Below, in pieces: positions 43,728 to 53,749 of a stretch of 64,000 nucleotides of DNA; position 1 is the stretch's first letter; every line of letters begins with the position of its first letter. The DNA comes from Ancylomarina sp963977525 (GTDB lineage: Bacteria > Bacteroidota > Bacteroidia > Bacteroidales > Marinifilaceae). The stretch covers positions 62,001 through 126,000 of the forward strand of contig CAXBPC010000002.1 of assembly GCA_963977525.1 (NCBI GenBank), given 5' to 3'. Position numbers and translations under genes: made by a program. The notes below the pieces were generated by a model, which saw only the letters and a list, made by a program, of their open reading frames with translations, was not told the DNA's origin and searched no databases.

Positions 43728-45377
43728 TTATTTCATCGCAATTTGATCACCCTGATCGTAAACTACATCTTTAGGAATTTTAGCTCTTTGAATGCGATAT
43801 AAATCATTCAAGAGTTCATTATGAATAAAACCTTTGTCTCGAATGATTTCAGATGCCATTTCATAATCACCATTACCTTGAATTTCTAAAATTATTTTTG
43901 AAAGAGATTCAATGGCCTTCTTCATCTTATAATCATTGATTCTATATGTACCTGTTTTAGAATCGTACTTAAATGCTTCTTTCTCTGCGAAATAATTGAA
44001 ACGAATCATGTTAGCAACACCTTGTGCATCCGTTATACCAAATCGGATTGAACGGAAAACATCGGCCATATGAGTGACATAGTTATCCATTAGGTCAACA
44101 TCTTTAAGCTCGTTCATTTCGTGAAGCTTAGTGATGAAAAACATCCTTAATACATCATTCTTTAGTTCTCTTATAATTGCATGATGTTCTTTTAATGCAT
44201 CTTTAACACTTCCCTTATTATTAATGGTTTGAGATATTCCAAGACTATTACTAATCTCATAGAAAATTGTGTTTTGGAAGAAAGAAGTAAATTTTACATG
44301 CTTCCTTTGCTTTTCATCAATAACAAGATTTGTAATTGGTTGAAGGATCTTTTGAAACTTCGCTTCCATTACATTCTTAAAATGAATTTTTCTTGAATTT
44401 GTAACAACTTGTTCGGTTCCAATAGGAAGATTTAGTCCAATTAGTTTATTACCTGCATTACAGTAACCAGAATTATATAATACATCGTAAATAACGATAT
44501 CGGAATTCTCTGCTGGAGCTTCAGATTTAAACTTATCATCTACAGGTAAGTTTTTTTGTAAGTATGGAAGTAATAACGAGAACTTCTTAACATTCTTTGT
44601 CCATTCCACATTTCTCAATAGGATAAAGGCTCCATATGAGTATTTTGTCCAGATAAGATGATCTTCAAGATTTTCAATTGGACCAGCAATAAAGTCAATC
44701 TTATTATCTTTCAATTCTAACCAAAGAGCATCACTCTTTGTGAAATTATCAGTTAGTAAATCCTCTGCTCGTTGTAATAAGTAAGCCTTAAAATCTCCAC
44801 AGTCACATAGTTCAGCACCTCTGCGCATATGCTCAACGGCTTTACTGATTTGAACTTTGTACGCCTCATGATATGGTAAAACCTTAAGATTACCTTTTGT
44901 GTCTTTTTTTACGATTGTGAAAGGTTCAAATTTTTCGTTCCCTGCTATGGCAAAAAAATCGTTTTGATTCATATCACTAGGAAAGAATCCTGCACCAAGA
45001 GGGCGTGGAGGATAATCATCCGTAAAAGGTGCATTTCCATCTAATCTATCCCAAGGTCCATAATTAATCATGGCATAAGCCTTGATGTCTGAATCGTTAC
45101 CCATTTTATTTAAAAGCTCATTCTTGTCGCCATAGGATTGTAACCAATAAAGTTCATCTATGGCATCGGCAGCTTTTAAAAGGTGAGAGAATAATCTGGC
45201 ATGGCCATCAGACAAACCGCTTAAATCAGCGGTTAGCTTAACCTTTGCATAATTAGCAAGCTTGCGTTGCATCACTGTGTCTTTTGTGGTTTGAACCTCT
45301 TTTTTCTCAGGTTGGCAAGCAATAATTGAGGAGAGTACCAGCAGAGCACTTAGGAAAAATAAGTTGTAACGTTTCAT
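43728..45377 (-). CDS. M49 (DPP III)-like lipoprotein with degenerate zinc site
   Basis: A 549-aa probable lipoprotein (signal LFFLSALLVLSSIIAC, then QPEKKE). The body follows M49 dipeptidyl-peptidase III-type hydrolases of Bacteroidota: PRPLGAGFFPSDMN, the domain-linker segment GYCNAGNKLIGLNLP, RKIHFKNVMEAKFQKIL and NKGSVKDALKEHHAIIRELKNDVLRMF. The zinc-binding helix, HEXXGH in most family members and HEISH in some bacterial ones, reads YEISN here: Tyr373-Glu374-Ile-Ser-Asn377. Both histidine ligands are thus replaced, while the glutamate and the third-ligand region (RELKND for EExxAE) partly survive. It is therefore probably catalytically dead, perhaps a binding or regulatory paralogue. The frame is long and intact, so it is not an ordinary pseudogene. 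Confidence 0.85.
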   Translation of the reverse strand: MKRYNLFFLSALLVLSSIIACQPEKKEVQTTKDTVMQRKLANYAKVKLTADLSGLSDGHARLFSHLLKAADAIDELYWLQSYGDKNELLNKMGNDSDIKAYAMINYGPWDRLDGNAPFTDDYPPRPLGAGFFPSDMNQNDFFAIAGNEKFEPFTIVKKDTKGNLKVLPYHEAYKVQISKAVEHMRRGAELCDCGDFKAYLLQRAEDLLTDNFTKSDALWLELKDNKIDFIAGPIENLEDHLIWTKYSYGAFILLRNVEWTKNVKKFSLLLPYLQKNLPVDDKFKSEAPAENSDIVIYDVLYNSGYCNAGNKLIGLNLPIGTEQVVTNSRKIHFKNVMEAKFQKILQPITNLVIDEKQRKHVKFTSFFQNTIFYEISNSLGISQTINNKGSVKDALKEHHAIIRELKNDVLRMFFITKLHEMNELKDVDLMDNYVTHMADVFRSIRFGITDAQGVANMIRFNYFAEKEAFKYDSKTGTYRINDYKMKKAIESLSKIILEIQGNGDYEMASEIIRDKGFIHNELLNDLYRIQRAKIPKDVVYDQGDQIAMK

Positions 45378-45580
45378 AATCGAGGGTGTTTTGCGTTAGA
45401 TGTTAATTGGATTCTGTTAGCAATTATTCTGTGCAAACAAATAATAATGAATTGTTTAATTTCTAAGTTAAGGATTGTTTCGATTAATTACAAGAAAATT
45501 TCTGTGCTCAAGTATAAGCTATAGATGTATGGAACGGATGGGCGATGTCTTAAATTTACTAGCCGTTATTTTAAGACATA

Positions 45581-45615
45581 AAAAAACTTGACTGTTCAAA
45601 TCAGTCAAGTTTTTT
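45581..45615. terminator. intrinsic terminator of the 7TM-HD gene
   Basis: A 14-bp stem (45581-45594 with 45602-45615), A-run and T-run on opposite sides. Just beyond it TGTCTTAAA (45546-45554) and TTTAAGACA (45570-45578) form another inverted repeat. Confidence 0.88.
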
Positions 45616-45618
45616 TTC

Positions 45619-47736
45619 TTAATCTCTCTTTATTTCTTCAGGATATTCTATTCTTGCGTGATAAATATTTATGAGCATTTGTGTGAATATCTGTTTAACC
45701 TGATGAATGTTTTTAAAACTGATATCAGCCATCTCAAATCGATTTTCAGCAATCTGCTTATTTATCAGACTAACAACTAGGGTTTCAATAGTCTCAGGTG
45801 TTTTCTCCTTTAAGCTCCTTGATGCTGCTTCAACCGAATCTGCCATCATTAATACTGCAGTTTCTTTCGAAAATGGATCAGGACCAGGATAAGTGAATTT
45901 TTCTTCATCTATCTCTTTATCTGGATATTTATTTTTAAATGATGTGTAGAAATATTGTACACGTCCTGAACCATGATGAGTTTCAATAAAATCAATAATC
46001 TGTTGAGGTAGTTTGTGTTTTTTTGCAATTTGAACACCGTATTTTACATGATCTGTAATGATTTGCGCAGATTTATCAAACTCTAAACTATCATGAGGAT
46101 TTCTATTGGTCATTTGATTCTCAATGAAATATATGGGGTTCTTCATTTTCCCAATATCATGATATAGAGCACCTGTTCTTACTAAAAGAGGGTTACCACC
46201 AATTTCGTTAATTGCTGCCTCTGCAAGATTTGAAACAGTTAATGAATGCTGGAAAGTTCCAGGTGCATGTTGAATAAGTTTGCGAAGTATTGGGTGATTC
46301 TGGTTGGCAAGTTCAATTAGAGTAACGTCTGAAATAAAACCAAACAATTTTTCGAAAATGTATATTAGTGAATATGAGAAAGTTAAGAAAAGGCCATTGA
46401 TTGCAAACCACATGAAATTTTGCCACTCAATTTCTTGAATACTTCCTTCTTGAGTGATCGCGAAAGCAAAATATACGATACTATATGTGAAGAATGTAAT
46501 AATGGCTGTAACAACAAGCTGACCTCTTCTTTCTAGTTGTGGTAAAGAGTAAATAGCCATAATTCCAGCAGAAAGCTGCAAGAATAGAAATTCGAAACTA
46601 TTAGGTGCTAAAAAGCCACACAGTAGTAAGGCTACAATGTAAATAAATAGGGCCGATCGCGAATCGAGTAGTGTTCTAAGAACGACTGGAATCAATACAA
46701 AAGGAATAATATAAATATTGATGTTCGGGAATTTAATAATCAAACTAGAAAGTCCCACAAATAGTGTAACTAAGAGTAGTATAAAAAGAAGTTTTTTGTT
46801 GTCTTCTAGTATTTGTACACGGAAATTTCTCAGGTATAAAAATAATAAAATAAGACATGCAAGAATCAACAAACTTTGACCACCCATTATTAAATAGTGG
46901 CTTTGAGATGATCCTAATATACTTTCATACTCTCCTTTTAAAGACTCTAAAATTCTGAAAGTATCGTCATCTATGATGTCACCAATCAAAGCAATTCGAG
47001 TTCCAGAAGTAACTAAGCCTTTGGTTAGCGAAATATTACTGAGCATGCTTTGCTTAACCTTCTCAGACATATCCTCGTTATAAAGAAGATTTGGCGTTAG
47101 GTAAGTATCTAAATCTAGGTTCTGAAAAAAGATGTGATAGCTTTTACTTTTAAAATCATTTTTTAAGCTTGTGCTAATAAATTCATAGGCAATTCTAGGT
47201 GTGTATAAACTCTTAGTATTTACTTTTTCACTGACATTATTGACAGTCCTATTAATTTTATCAGGAGACTTAAACTTAGCATTGGCATCTTCAATGATTC
47301 CAATATCATAAATCCCTGAAATAATATCTTGAAAATAGAGTTTGAGGCGCTTCTTCTCAATAGTAATCTTAGACTTTCTATATTTCAGATTTTTGAAATT
47401 ATCGGTCTGACTATAAACTGTCCATTTTTTTTCAAAACTAGAATTGAATTTGGTTTTTATTTCTTTTAAAACCTCTGGTTTGAATTGATAATAAGGATAA
47501 TAGTTCGCAAGAAGACTATCTCTATTTGCATTCAGCTCAGCTTCAGTTTTATGAATAGCAAAATCGAAAGGAGCGATAAGGGTTTCGTGCATCCATGGTT
47601 TTCCTTTCTGATATTCGTATCTGAAATTACCAATATTTGGGTATATAAGAGATAGAACGCCTAAGGTAATAATGAAAAGTAAAACTCGATATATGGCATT
47701 GATATTCTGTCTAATCCAGCGAATGTATTTCTTCAT
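45619..47736 (-). CDS. 7TM-HD phosphohydrolase, PgpH-type c-di-AMP phosphodiesterase
   Basis: A 705-aa membrane protein. It has one N-terminal helix (about 16-33), an extracytoplasmic 7TMR-HDED domain (about 40-270), a block of seven helices (about 275-470, including LIMGGQSLLILACLILLFLYL) and a cytoplasmic HD domain. The HD domain has HAPGTFQHSLTVSNLAEAA, GALYHDIGKMKNP (His-Asp at about 524-525), DHVKYGVQIAKKH and MADSVEAASRSL. This is the architecture of Listeria PgpH, which hydrolyses cyclic di-AMP to pApA; some relatives act on other cyclic dinucleotides. It suggests c-di-AMP signalling, which controls osmotic and cell-wall balance in other bacteria. Monocistronic. Confidence 0.92.
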   Translation of the reverse strand: MKKYIRWIRQNINAIYRVLLFIITLGVLSLIYPNIGNFRYEYQKGKPWMHETLIAPFDFAIHKTEAELNANRDSLLANYYPYYQFKPEVLKEIKTKFNSSFEKKWTVYSQTDNFKNLKYRKSKITIEKKRLKLYFQDIISGIYDIGIIEDANAKFKSPDKINRTVNNVSEKVNTKSLYTPRIAYEFISTSLKNDFKSKSYHIFFQNLDLDTYLTPNLLYNEDMSEKVKQSMLSNISLTKGLVTSGTRIALIGDIIDDDTFRILESLKGEYESILGSSQSHYLIMGGQSLLILACLILLFLYLRNFRVQILEDNKKLLFILLLVTLFVGLSSLIIKFPNINIYIIPFVLIPVVLRTLLDSRSALFIYIVALLLCGFLAPNSFEFLFLQLSAGIMAIYSLPQLERRGQLVVTAIITFFTYSIVYFAFAITQEGSIQEIEWQNFMWFAINGLFLTFSYSLIYIFEKLFGFISDVTLIELANQNHPILRKLIQHAPGTFQHSLTVSNLAEAAINEIGGNPLLVRTGALYHDIGKMKNPIYFIENQMTNRNPHDSLEFDKSAQIITDHVKYGVQIAKKHKLPQQIIDFIETHHGSGRVQYFYTSFKNKYPDKEIDEEKFTYPGPDPFSKETAVLMMADSVEAASRSLKEKTPETIETLVVSLINKQIAENRFEMADISFKNIHQVKQIFTQMLINIYHARIEYPEEIKRD

Positions 47737-47957
47737 ATTATAGAGATTGGGGTCAGTCTTAAATCTAATATTATATTAGAAGTACTTAGCTAAAAGTAAT
47801 CATTATCCTTTAAAATAAGGCCTTATTGGCTCTTTTTGCATTATTATTAAGCTTAGGTGAAAAAAGGGAGTAATTGATTTGATTTATTTATATATTTGAT
47901 TCAATTACGTTCAATAAAAGAATCAAGTATTAACCAATAGCTAAACTTGTATTGCAA

Positions 47958-48752
47958 ATGACATATGGCATTTCTGATTTAAGTATAATTCCTGTTAGGA
48001 AAGAACCTACTGAAAAAAGTGAAATGGTTAGTCAAATTCTTTTTGGCGAGCATTTTGAGGTGATAGAATCTAATGAAAAATGGTCGAAAGTTAAATTAGC
48101 TTTCGATAAATATGAAGGTTGGGTCGACAGTTTGATGATAACAGATATTGAAGAAGAACTTTTCAATAAACTAAGCAAGGGATTTCCAGTTGTGGCTAAT
48201 GATACGTTTAACTTGGTTTTTCAAGAAAAGGATTATTCAAATAAGTTAATAGTTCCTGGCAGCTCATTTCCATTTTGCAATTTAGATAAGAAAACTTTCA
48301 CCTTAGCAGATAAGCTTTATCACTATCAAGGTGTGGTATCTTCTAATGGTAAAAAGCCTGAAGAACTTAGAGATTCAATTATTGAATCGGCATTGAAGTA
48401 TTTTAATGCTCCTTACCTTTGGGGAGGGCGTACTCCATATGGTATCGATTGTTCTGGCTTAAGCCAAATTGTTTATAAGTTAAATGGAATTTGTTTACCT
48501 CGCGATGCAAGTGAACAAGTTAAAGAAGGTGAAGTGCTTACTTTTGTTGAGGAAGCTTTACCTGGCGATTTAGCTTTTTTTGATAATTCAGAAGGTCAAA
48601 TTAATCATGTTGGTGTAATTTGGGATAGACATAAAATCATACATGCTTCAGGAAAAGTACGAATTGATAATGTAGATCACATTGGAATATTCAATGTAGA
48701 TACGCAGCAGTATTCTCATAAACTTAGAGTGATAAAAAGGATTATTCTTTAA
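47958..48752 (+). CDS. NlpC/P60 (C40) peptidoglycan hydrolase with SH3b domain
   Basis: A cysteine peptidase that cuts within peptide stems of peptidoglycan or its fragments. From the ATG at 47958 (an in-frame TTG lies two codons before) it has 264 aa. There is no signal peptide, so it may act on recycled muropeptides, like YkfC. An SH3b-like domain is at about 10-75 (VRKEPTEKSEMVSQILFGEHFEV, WSKVKLAFDKYEGWV). The catalytic domain has Cys165 in GIDCSGLSQ, His217 in INHVGVI and His229 in IIHASGKV. The motif PYLWGGRTPYGIDCSGL is diagnostic. Convergent with the ZIP gene. Confidence 0.93.
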   Translation: MTYGISDLSIIPVRKEPTEKSEMVSQILFGEHFEVIESNEKWSKVKLAFDKYEGWVDSLMITDIEEELFNKLSKGFPVVANDTFNLVFQEKDYSNKLIVPGSSFPFCNLDKKTFTLADKLYHYQGVVSSNGKKPEELRDSIIESALKYFNAPYLWGGRTPYGIDCSGLSQIVYKLNGICLPRDASEQVKEGEVLTFVEEALPGDLAFFDNSEGQINHVGVIWDRHKIIHASGKVRIDNVDHIGIFNVDTQQYSHKLRVIKRIIL

Positions 48753-48771
48753 TCACAATTATTCATATACC

Positions 48772-48806
48772 AATAAAGCCACTATTCATTGAATAGTGGC
48801 TTTATT
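48772..48806. terminator. bidirectional intrinsic terminator
   Basis: AATAAAGCCACTATTCA (48772-48788) is the exact complement of 48790-48806: a 17-base-arm palindrome between convergent genes. Confidence 0.88.
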
Positions 48807-48821
48807 AGTTCTATTGTTTTT

Positions 48822-49640
48822 CTATAAGAAAAGTAAGAGGCTAGCAGCCATAACCGCCATTCCAGCAATCAATCCATAAATTGCTATATGATGCTCTCCA
48901 TATTCTTCGGCAGTAGGCAGTAGTTCGTCTAGTGAGATGAAAACCATAATACCAGCAACACCACCAAATAAAGAACCGAAAATGGTGTCATTCAATCCCA
49001 AAAAAGAATAAATAAGTGCGAAACCAATTAGTGCACCAATAGGCTCTGCTAAACCAGATAGGAAGGAATAGAAGAATGCCTTTTTTCTACTACCTGTTGC
49101 ATAAAATATTGGCACAGAAACTGCTATTCCTTCAGGAATATTGTGAATCGCAATTGCAACTGCAATTGGAATGGCAATAGTAGGGTCAGTCAAGGCTGCT
49201 GCAAATGTTGCTAAACCTTCAGGGAAATTGTGAATTCCAATAGCTAATGCAGAGAACATTCCCATTCTCATCAACTTTTTATCTTTTATTTTTTTCTCAT
49301 CAAGGTCTTCAATTTTCTGTACTTCGTGAGGATTCTCGTGCGAGGGAATTAATCTATCGATGATAGCTATAAACAGAATACCTCCAAAGAAGGAGAGAAC
49401 AGCATAAATGGTTCCATTCACTTCGCCATGAGCGCCTACTAAGGCATCTTTTGCTTTTTGTAAAATCTCTACAAAAGAAACGTAGATCATTACTCCAGCA
49501 GAGAAGCCTAGTGATAAGGATAAAAATTTTGTGTTTGTTCGCTTTGCAAAGAAAGCAATAGCACTACCAATACCGGTTGAAAGCCCTGCAAAAAGTGTGA
49601 GTCCAAATGCAAAAGCAACCGTGTCATAATCAAATTCCAT
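48822..49640 (-). CDS. ZIP-family metal transporter (ZupT-like)
   Basis: Takes up divalent metals such as zinc, iron or manganese. The 272 aa contain eight predicted helices and the two signature metal-site motifs of helices 4 and 5, HNFPEGLATF and HNIPEGIAVSVP. A charged, His-containing loop between helices 3 and 4 (about residues 95-125) is normal. SGLAEPIGALIGF is the family motif of helix 6. A TATCTTTG -7 box appears on the minus strand about 35 bases upstream, with no clear -33. Monocistronic. Confidence 0.93.
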   Translation of the reverse strand: MEFDYDTVAFAFGLTLFAGLSTGIGSAIAFFAKRTNTKFLSLSLGFSAGVMIYVSFVEILQKAKDALVGAHGEVNGTIYAVLSFFGGILFIAIIDRLIPSHENPHEVQKIEDLDEKKIKDKKLMRMGMFSALAIGIHNFPEGLATFAAALTDPTIAIPIAVAIAIHNIPEGIAVSVPIFYATGSRKKAFFYSFLSGLAEPIGALIGFALIYSFLGLNDTIFGSLFGGVAGIMVFISLDELLPTAEEYGEHHIAIYGLIAGMAVMAASLLLFL

Positions 49641-49723
49641 ATAGCTTGTTTTGTTTTTTTATTGTTTTTTGAAATACAAAGATAGAATTATTAAGAATAA
49701 ATCTTAATAAGATGGTTTATTTT

Positions 49724-49755
49724 TTTGTAAATGAAAAAATCATGTTTTAAATTTA
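49724..49755 (+). promoter_or_regulatory. ferredoxin promoter
   Basis: TTTG (49724-49727), 20-base spacer, TAAATTTA (49748-49755), 39 bases before the start codon. Confidence 0.65.
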
Positions 49756-49794
49756 CTATAATTATTGATACAGGTTTAATTTAATGATTCTACT

Positions 49795-49962
49795 ATGACT
49801 TATTTTATCTCAAATGAATGTATTGCTTGTGGTTCATGTATGAATGAATGTCCGGTTGACGCCATTTCGGCTGGAGATATATTTGTTGTTAACGCAGAAG
49901 ATTGTATTGATTGCGCAGCTTGTGCTGAGGTTTGTCCAGTTGATGCTATTTCTGAGATCTAA
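49795..49962 (+). CDS. 2[4Fe-4S] ferredoxin, 55 aa
   Basis: Small electron carrier. The 55 residues contain two clostridial-type cluster motifs: Cys9, Cys12, Cys15, Cys19-Pro (CIACGSCMNECP) and Cys37, Cys40, Cys43, Cys47-Pro (CIDCAACAEVCP). Each is followed by VDAIS, so the protein is an internal duplication, as in clostridial ferredoxins. It has its own promoter and terminator, so it is an independent gene. It fits the anaerobic redox chemistry implied by rubrerythrin and Hcp. Confidence 0.96.
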   Translation: MTYFISNECIACGSCMNECPVDAISAGDIFVVNAEDCIDCAACAEVCPVDAISEI

Positions 49963-49986
49963 TTTTATTTTTCATAAAATACAAAG

Positions 49987-50019
49987 AAGAGGATGTTCAA
50001 TTATGAATATCCTCTTTTT
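49987..50019 (+). terminator. intrinsic terminator of the ferredoxin gene
   Basis: A 13-base stem AAGAGGATGTTCA (49987-49999) / 50004-50016 with one G-T pair, then T's. Confidence 0.8.
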
Positions 50020-50499
50020 ACATGTTAATTTTTCTTGCTTTTATTATATCTGACAATTAAACAAAAAAACTATGATTTGGATAATACGTCTGTTTCAATA
50101 TTAAATGAACCTTGCGCTTTACATGCATATTTGATGAGTATTATGTTGCCGGGTTAAGCTTTTTAATGTAGTTATTGTTCTTAAATAGAAGGATTTATTG
50201 GTGTGTGACAAAATAAAAAACAATCTATTTTCATATGTATTTGATTACAAGCTGTATAGTATAATTTTAAATATGTTATTTTTTTTAACTACCAAATGAT
50301 TTGTGTTGATTAAAGTAATTAGTTGTTGTAATTGGTAGTGAATAAAGGGTTGATTGCAAAAAATAATATTGATTTGTATTCAACTGTATCTGTATTATGT
50401 ATCCTGAAAGCTGTAAACATATATAATTATAATTAGCAAGGTGTATGGTGTGGATTTGTGTAATTGTCTGATAGGTAATTCCTTGCCGACTGTTAAAAA
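50020..50499. other. AT-rich gene-free region before susC
   Basis: No open frame, RNA or repeat family recognised. The only structure seen is a distant inverted repeat ACTACCAA (50288-50295) / TTGGTAGT (50332-50339), which could be an operator pair for the SusC operon or chance. Confidence 0.4.
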
Positions 50500-50531
50500 T
50501 TTGTAAAAAATGATTTTTTCTGTTAAATTAC
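50500..50531 (+). promoter_or_regulatory. probable promoter of the SusC-SusD operon
   Basis: TTTG (50500-50503), 20-base spacer, TAAATTAC (50524-50531): exact -33, partial -7. It leaves a 43-base leader. Confidence 0.5.
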
Positions 50532-50574
50532 ATGCTTGTTGACCACAATTTATAATTAACTAAAAAATTAATCT

Positions 50575-53500
50575 ATGAAAAAACTGGCCTTCCTTGTTTG
50601 TGCTTTCCTGTTAACAATGCAAGTTGTTAATGCACAAACAAAACAAATTACAGGTACTGTAACTAGTGCAGATGATGGACTGGGAATTCCTGGTGTATCG
50701 GTTGTTATTAAAGGTACAACTGTCGGTTCTAGTACTGATATTGATGGTAAGTTCATTATAGAAGCTCAGGCTTCAGATGTACTGACTTTTAGTTTTGTAG
50801 GTATGGTTACGCAGAAAATCACTGTAAGTAGCCAATCTGTAATTAACGTTGTTATGGAAACTGAATCTATTGGAATGGATGAAGTTATTGTAACTGCACT
50901 CGGTATCAAAAGATCTAAGAAAGCTCTTGGATACTCTGTTCAAGAAGTAAAATCGGAAGAGTTGATGAAGACAGGTTCGTCTGATCTTGCAAAAGCACTT
51001 CAAGGTAAAGTTTCTGGTATTGATATTAAGCTATCCAGTGGTATGCCAGGTGCTTCTTCTCAAATTGTAATTAGAGGTTCACGTTCTTTTACAGGTAATA
51101 ATACACCTCTATATGTTGTTGATGGTATGCCTATTGCAAGTACAGCTGCATTTAGTACAGGAAATAGTGTTACTGGCTCTGATATTTCGAATAGAGCATT
51201 AGATTTGAATCCCAACGACATTGAAACAATTAATGTATTAAAGGGACAAGCTGCTGCTGCATTATATGGTCTAAGAGCTTCTAATGGTGTTGTAATTATT
51301 ACAACCAAGAGCGGTAAAGGTGGCCCTAAGGGGGTGCCCGTGGTTTCATTGAATCAAACCACAAGTTTTGATATCGTTTCCAGAACTCCAGACTATCAGA
51401 AAGTCTGGTCTCAGGGTAATGCTGGTGTTTATGGTCCAACGACATCATTGTCTTGGGGAGCAAAAATTAAAGATTTACCTAATGATCCTACATATGGAGG
51501 AAATGGAAATGGGAATGAAGGCATGTATAAAGTTCCTCAATTGGAAGATGGTGGTCTTGATCCATGGGTAAATCCTAAAGTTTATAATAACTGGGATGAT
51601 TATTTTGAAACGGGATACACTTCTACTACCGGAATCAATGTTAGTCAAGCTACTGAGAAGGGACATTTCTCTATTGGAATTGGTTATACAGAGCAAGAAG
51701 GTATAGCTTTAAATAGTGGCATGGAGCGTTGGAATGCAAAGGCAGCTTCTGAAAGTAAACTGAATGAGAATTTTACTGTCGGTTTTTCTGCTAATTATGC
51801 CAAAACAGAGGTTGATAAACTATCCGGAGGTAACGATGCTTCATTGGCAGGTGTCTTGTCGGCTCCAAGTAGTTATAATTTAAAAGGAAATCCAACTCAC
51901 GTAGTTGGTGATCCATACGACCAAATTTATTATCGATCTCTTACTTTTGATAATCCTTATTGGTTAGATGATAATAATACTTTTAATGAGAAAACAGATC
52001 GCTTTTTTGGTAACGCCTATGTGACCTATGAAAAAGCACTGGGAACAGGTCTTGATTTAAGAGTTAAATATCAGCTGGGAATTGATTCTTATACGACCCA
52101 TTATCAAGATATTTTTGGATTTGGTAGTAAAGGGAAGTTAGGCTCTATTAATAATTATGGTGTCACCGATCAAACCTATAACTCTTTACTAACAACTAGT
52201 CTAGACTGGAAGATAAATGATGATCTTCAGTTTAATGTCATTTTGGGTAATGAGTTAAATCATAACGAGACTAAAACCTATGATCAATTTGGTCAGGAGT
52301 TTAATTTTGGTGGATGGAATCATGTTGATAATGCAAACACTGTCACTGCTACAGAGGCTCAATTTAAAGATAGAACATTTGGTCTTTTTGGAAGTATGTC
52401 TTTATCATGGAAGAGTATGTTATTCTTAAATATGACTGGACGTAATGATGTTGCTTCCTCGATGCCACGAGATAACCGTTCCTTCTTTTATCCATCTGTA
52501 TCCTTAGGTTTTGTTGCTTCTGAATTGCAGTTTGTTAAAGATGTAACATGGATCACTTTTGCTAAGATCAGAGGATCTTATGCTGAGGTAGGACAGGCTG
52601 GTACATTTCTGGAAAACTTTTATACAAAGCCAAACTACGGTGGCGGTTTCTGGACTGATGAGCCAATAACATACCCTTTAGATGGTGTTAATTCATATAT
52701 TCCTAATTCTGATTTATATGATCCTGATTTAAAACCTCAGAATACAAAATCATATGAGATTGGTATAAACCTTAAGTTTGTTAATAATAGGTTTGGTATT
52801 GATTATACTTATTCGAGACAGAATGTAGAAGATCAAATATTCAACATTCCTTTAGCCGGATCTACAGGTGCAGGTAGTTTGACTGCCAATGGTGGTGAGG
52901 TACATACCAATGGACATGAAGTTGTTTTATACCTAACACCAATTGCTTTAAAGGATTTTACGTGGGATATAATGGTCAACTATTCAAAGATTGATAATGT
53001 TGTTGATAAATTAGCACCTGGAGTTGAGAGTATCTTCTTAGGTGGTTTTACGACTCCTCAAGTAAGAGCAGGTATTGATGATACTTATCCTGTAATCTAT
53101 GGTTCTCAATACAAGAAAAATGATTTAGGACAGATCTTAGTTAATGAAGATCCTAACGCTTCTGATTATGGTATGCCAATGTCAGGTGAACCAGGTGTAA
53201 TTGGTTCAGTATCTCCAGATTTCATAGTGGGTGCATCAACAAATTTTATTTATAAAAATTGGTCACTAAGTGCCACTTTTGAATGGAAAGAAGGGGGACA
53301 GATGTATTCAGGATCTAATGGTTTATTAGACTTATATGGTATGTCTGAACGTACTGAGGATCGTGAATCGACCTTTATTTTTGATGGTTATAAAGCTGAT
53401 GGATCTAAAAATGATATAGCAAGAGGTGGTCCGAGTGATTCGAATGCTACTCAAACTTTATTTTCAGATGTATTGACAAATATCGATGAGTATTATATTC

Positions 53501-53739
53501 ATGGGAACTCCTTTATTAAACTCAGAGAATTATCATTAAAGTATAATCTACCTAAAACGTTTATTCCTAAAGTAGACGTAACCCTTACAGCTTTTGCTAG
53601 GAATATTCTACTATGGACTGAGTTGGATAATTTTGATCCAGAGTCTTCTCAAGGTAATAATAATATGGCTGGTGGTTTCGAGCGTTTTTCACTACCTCAA
53701 ACGACAAGTTTTGGATTTAGTGTCGATGTTAAATTCTAA
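50575..53739 (+). CDS. SusC/RagA-family TonB-linked outer-membrane protein
   Basis: Transporter half of a glycan- or peptide-uptake pair, 1054 aa. The signal peptide is MKKLAFLVCAFLLTMQVVNAQ. A carboxypeptidase-regulatory-like domain (about 22-100) carries ITGTVTSADDGLGIPGVSVVIKGT and TDIDGKF. The TonB-box-like stretch GMDEVIVTALGI is followed by the plug (about 115-230: ALQGKVSGIDIKLSSGMPGA, PLYVVDGMPI, VLKGQAAAALYGLRASNGVVIITTK). The 22-strand barrel ends TTSFGFSVDVKF. There is no STN domain and no anti-sigma pair next to it, so it is not regulated by a trans-envelope sigma switch. It heads the operon. Confidence 0.96.
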   Translation: MKKLAFLVCAFLLTMQVVNAQTKQITGTVTSADDGLGIPGVSVVIKGTTVGSSTDIDGKFIIEAQASDVLTFSFVGMVTQKITVSSQSVINVVMETESIGMDEVIVTALGIKRSKKALGYSVQEVKSEELMKTGSSDLAKALQGKVSGIDIKLSSGMPGASSQIVIRGSRSFTGNNTPLYVVDGMPIASTAAFSTGNSVTGSDISNRALDLNPNDIETINVLKGQAAAALYGLRASNGVVIITTKSGKGGPKGVPVVSLNQTTSFDIVSRTPDYQKVWSQGNAGVYGPTTSLSWGAKIKDLPNDPTYGGNGNGNEGMYKVPQLEDGGLDPWVNPKVYNNWDDYFETGYTSTTGINVSQATEKGHFSIGIGYTEQEGIALNSGMERWNAKAASESKLNENFTVGFSANYAKTEVDKLSGGNDASLAGVLSAPSSYNLKGNPTHVVGDPYDQIYYRSLTFDNPYWLDDNNTFNEKTDRFFGNAYVTYEKALGTGLDLRVKYQLGIDSYTTHYQDIFGFGSKGKLGSINNYGVTDQTYNSLLTTSLDWKINDDLQFNVILGNELNHNETKTYDQFGQEFNFGGWNHVDNANTVTATEAQFKDRTFGLFGSMSLSWKSMLFLNMTGRNDVASSMPRDNRSFFYPSVSLGFVASELQFVKDVTWITFAKIRGSYAEVGQAGTFLENFYTKPNYGGGFWTDEPITYPLDGVNSYIPNSDLYDPDLKPQNTKSYEIGINLKFVNNRFGIDYTYSRQNVEDQIFNIPLAGSTGAGSLTANGGEVHTNGHEVVLYLTPIALKDFTWDIMVNYSKIDNVVDKLAPGVESIFLGGFTTPQVRAGIDDTYPVIYGSQYKKNDLGQILVNEDPNASDYGMPMSGEPGVIGSVSPDFIVGASTNFIYKNWSLSATFEWKEGGQMYSGSNGLLDLYGMSERTEDRESTFIFDGYKADGSKNDIARGGPSDSNATQTLFSDVLTNIDEYYIHGNSFIKLRELSLKYNLPKTFIPKVDVTLTAFARNILLWTELDNFDPESSQGNNNMAGGFERFSLPQTTSFGFSVDVKF

Positions 53740-53749
53740 TCTTTAATTT

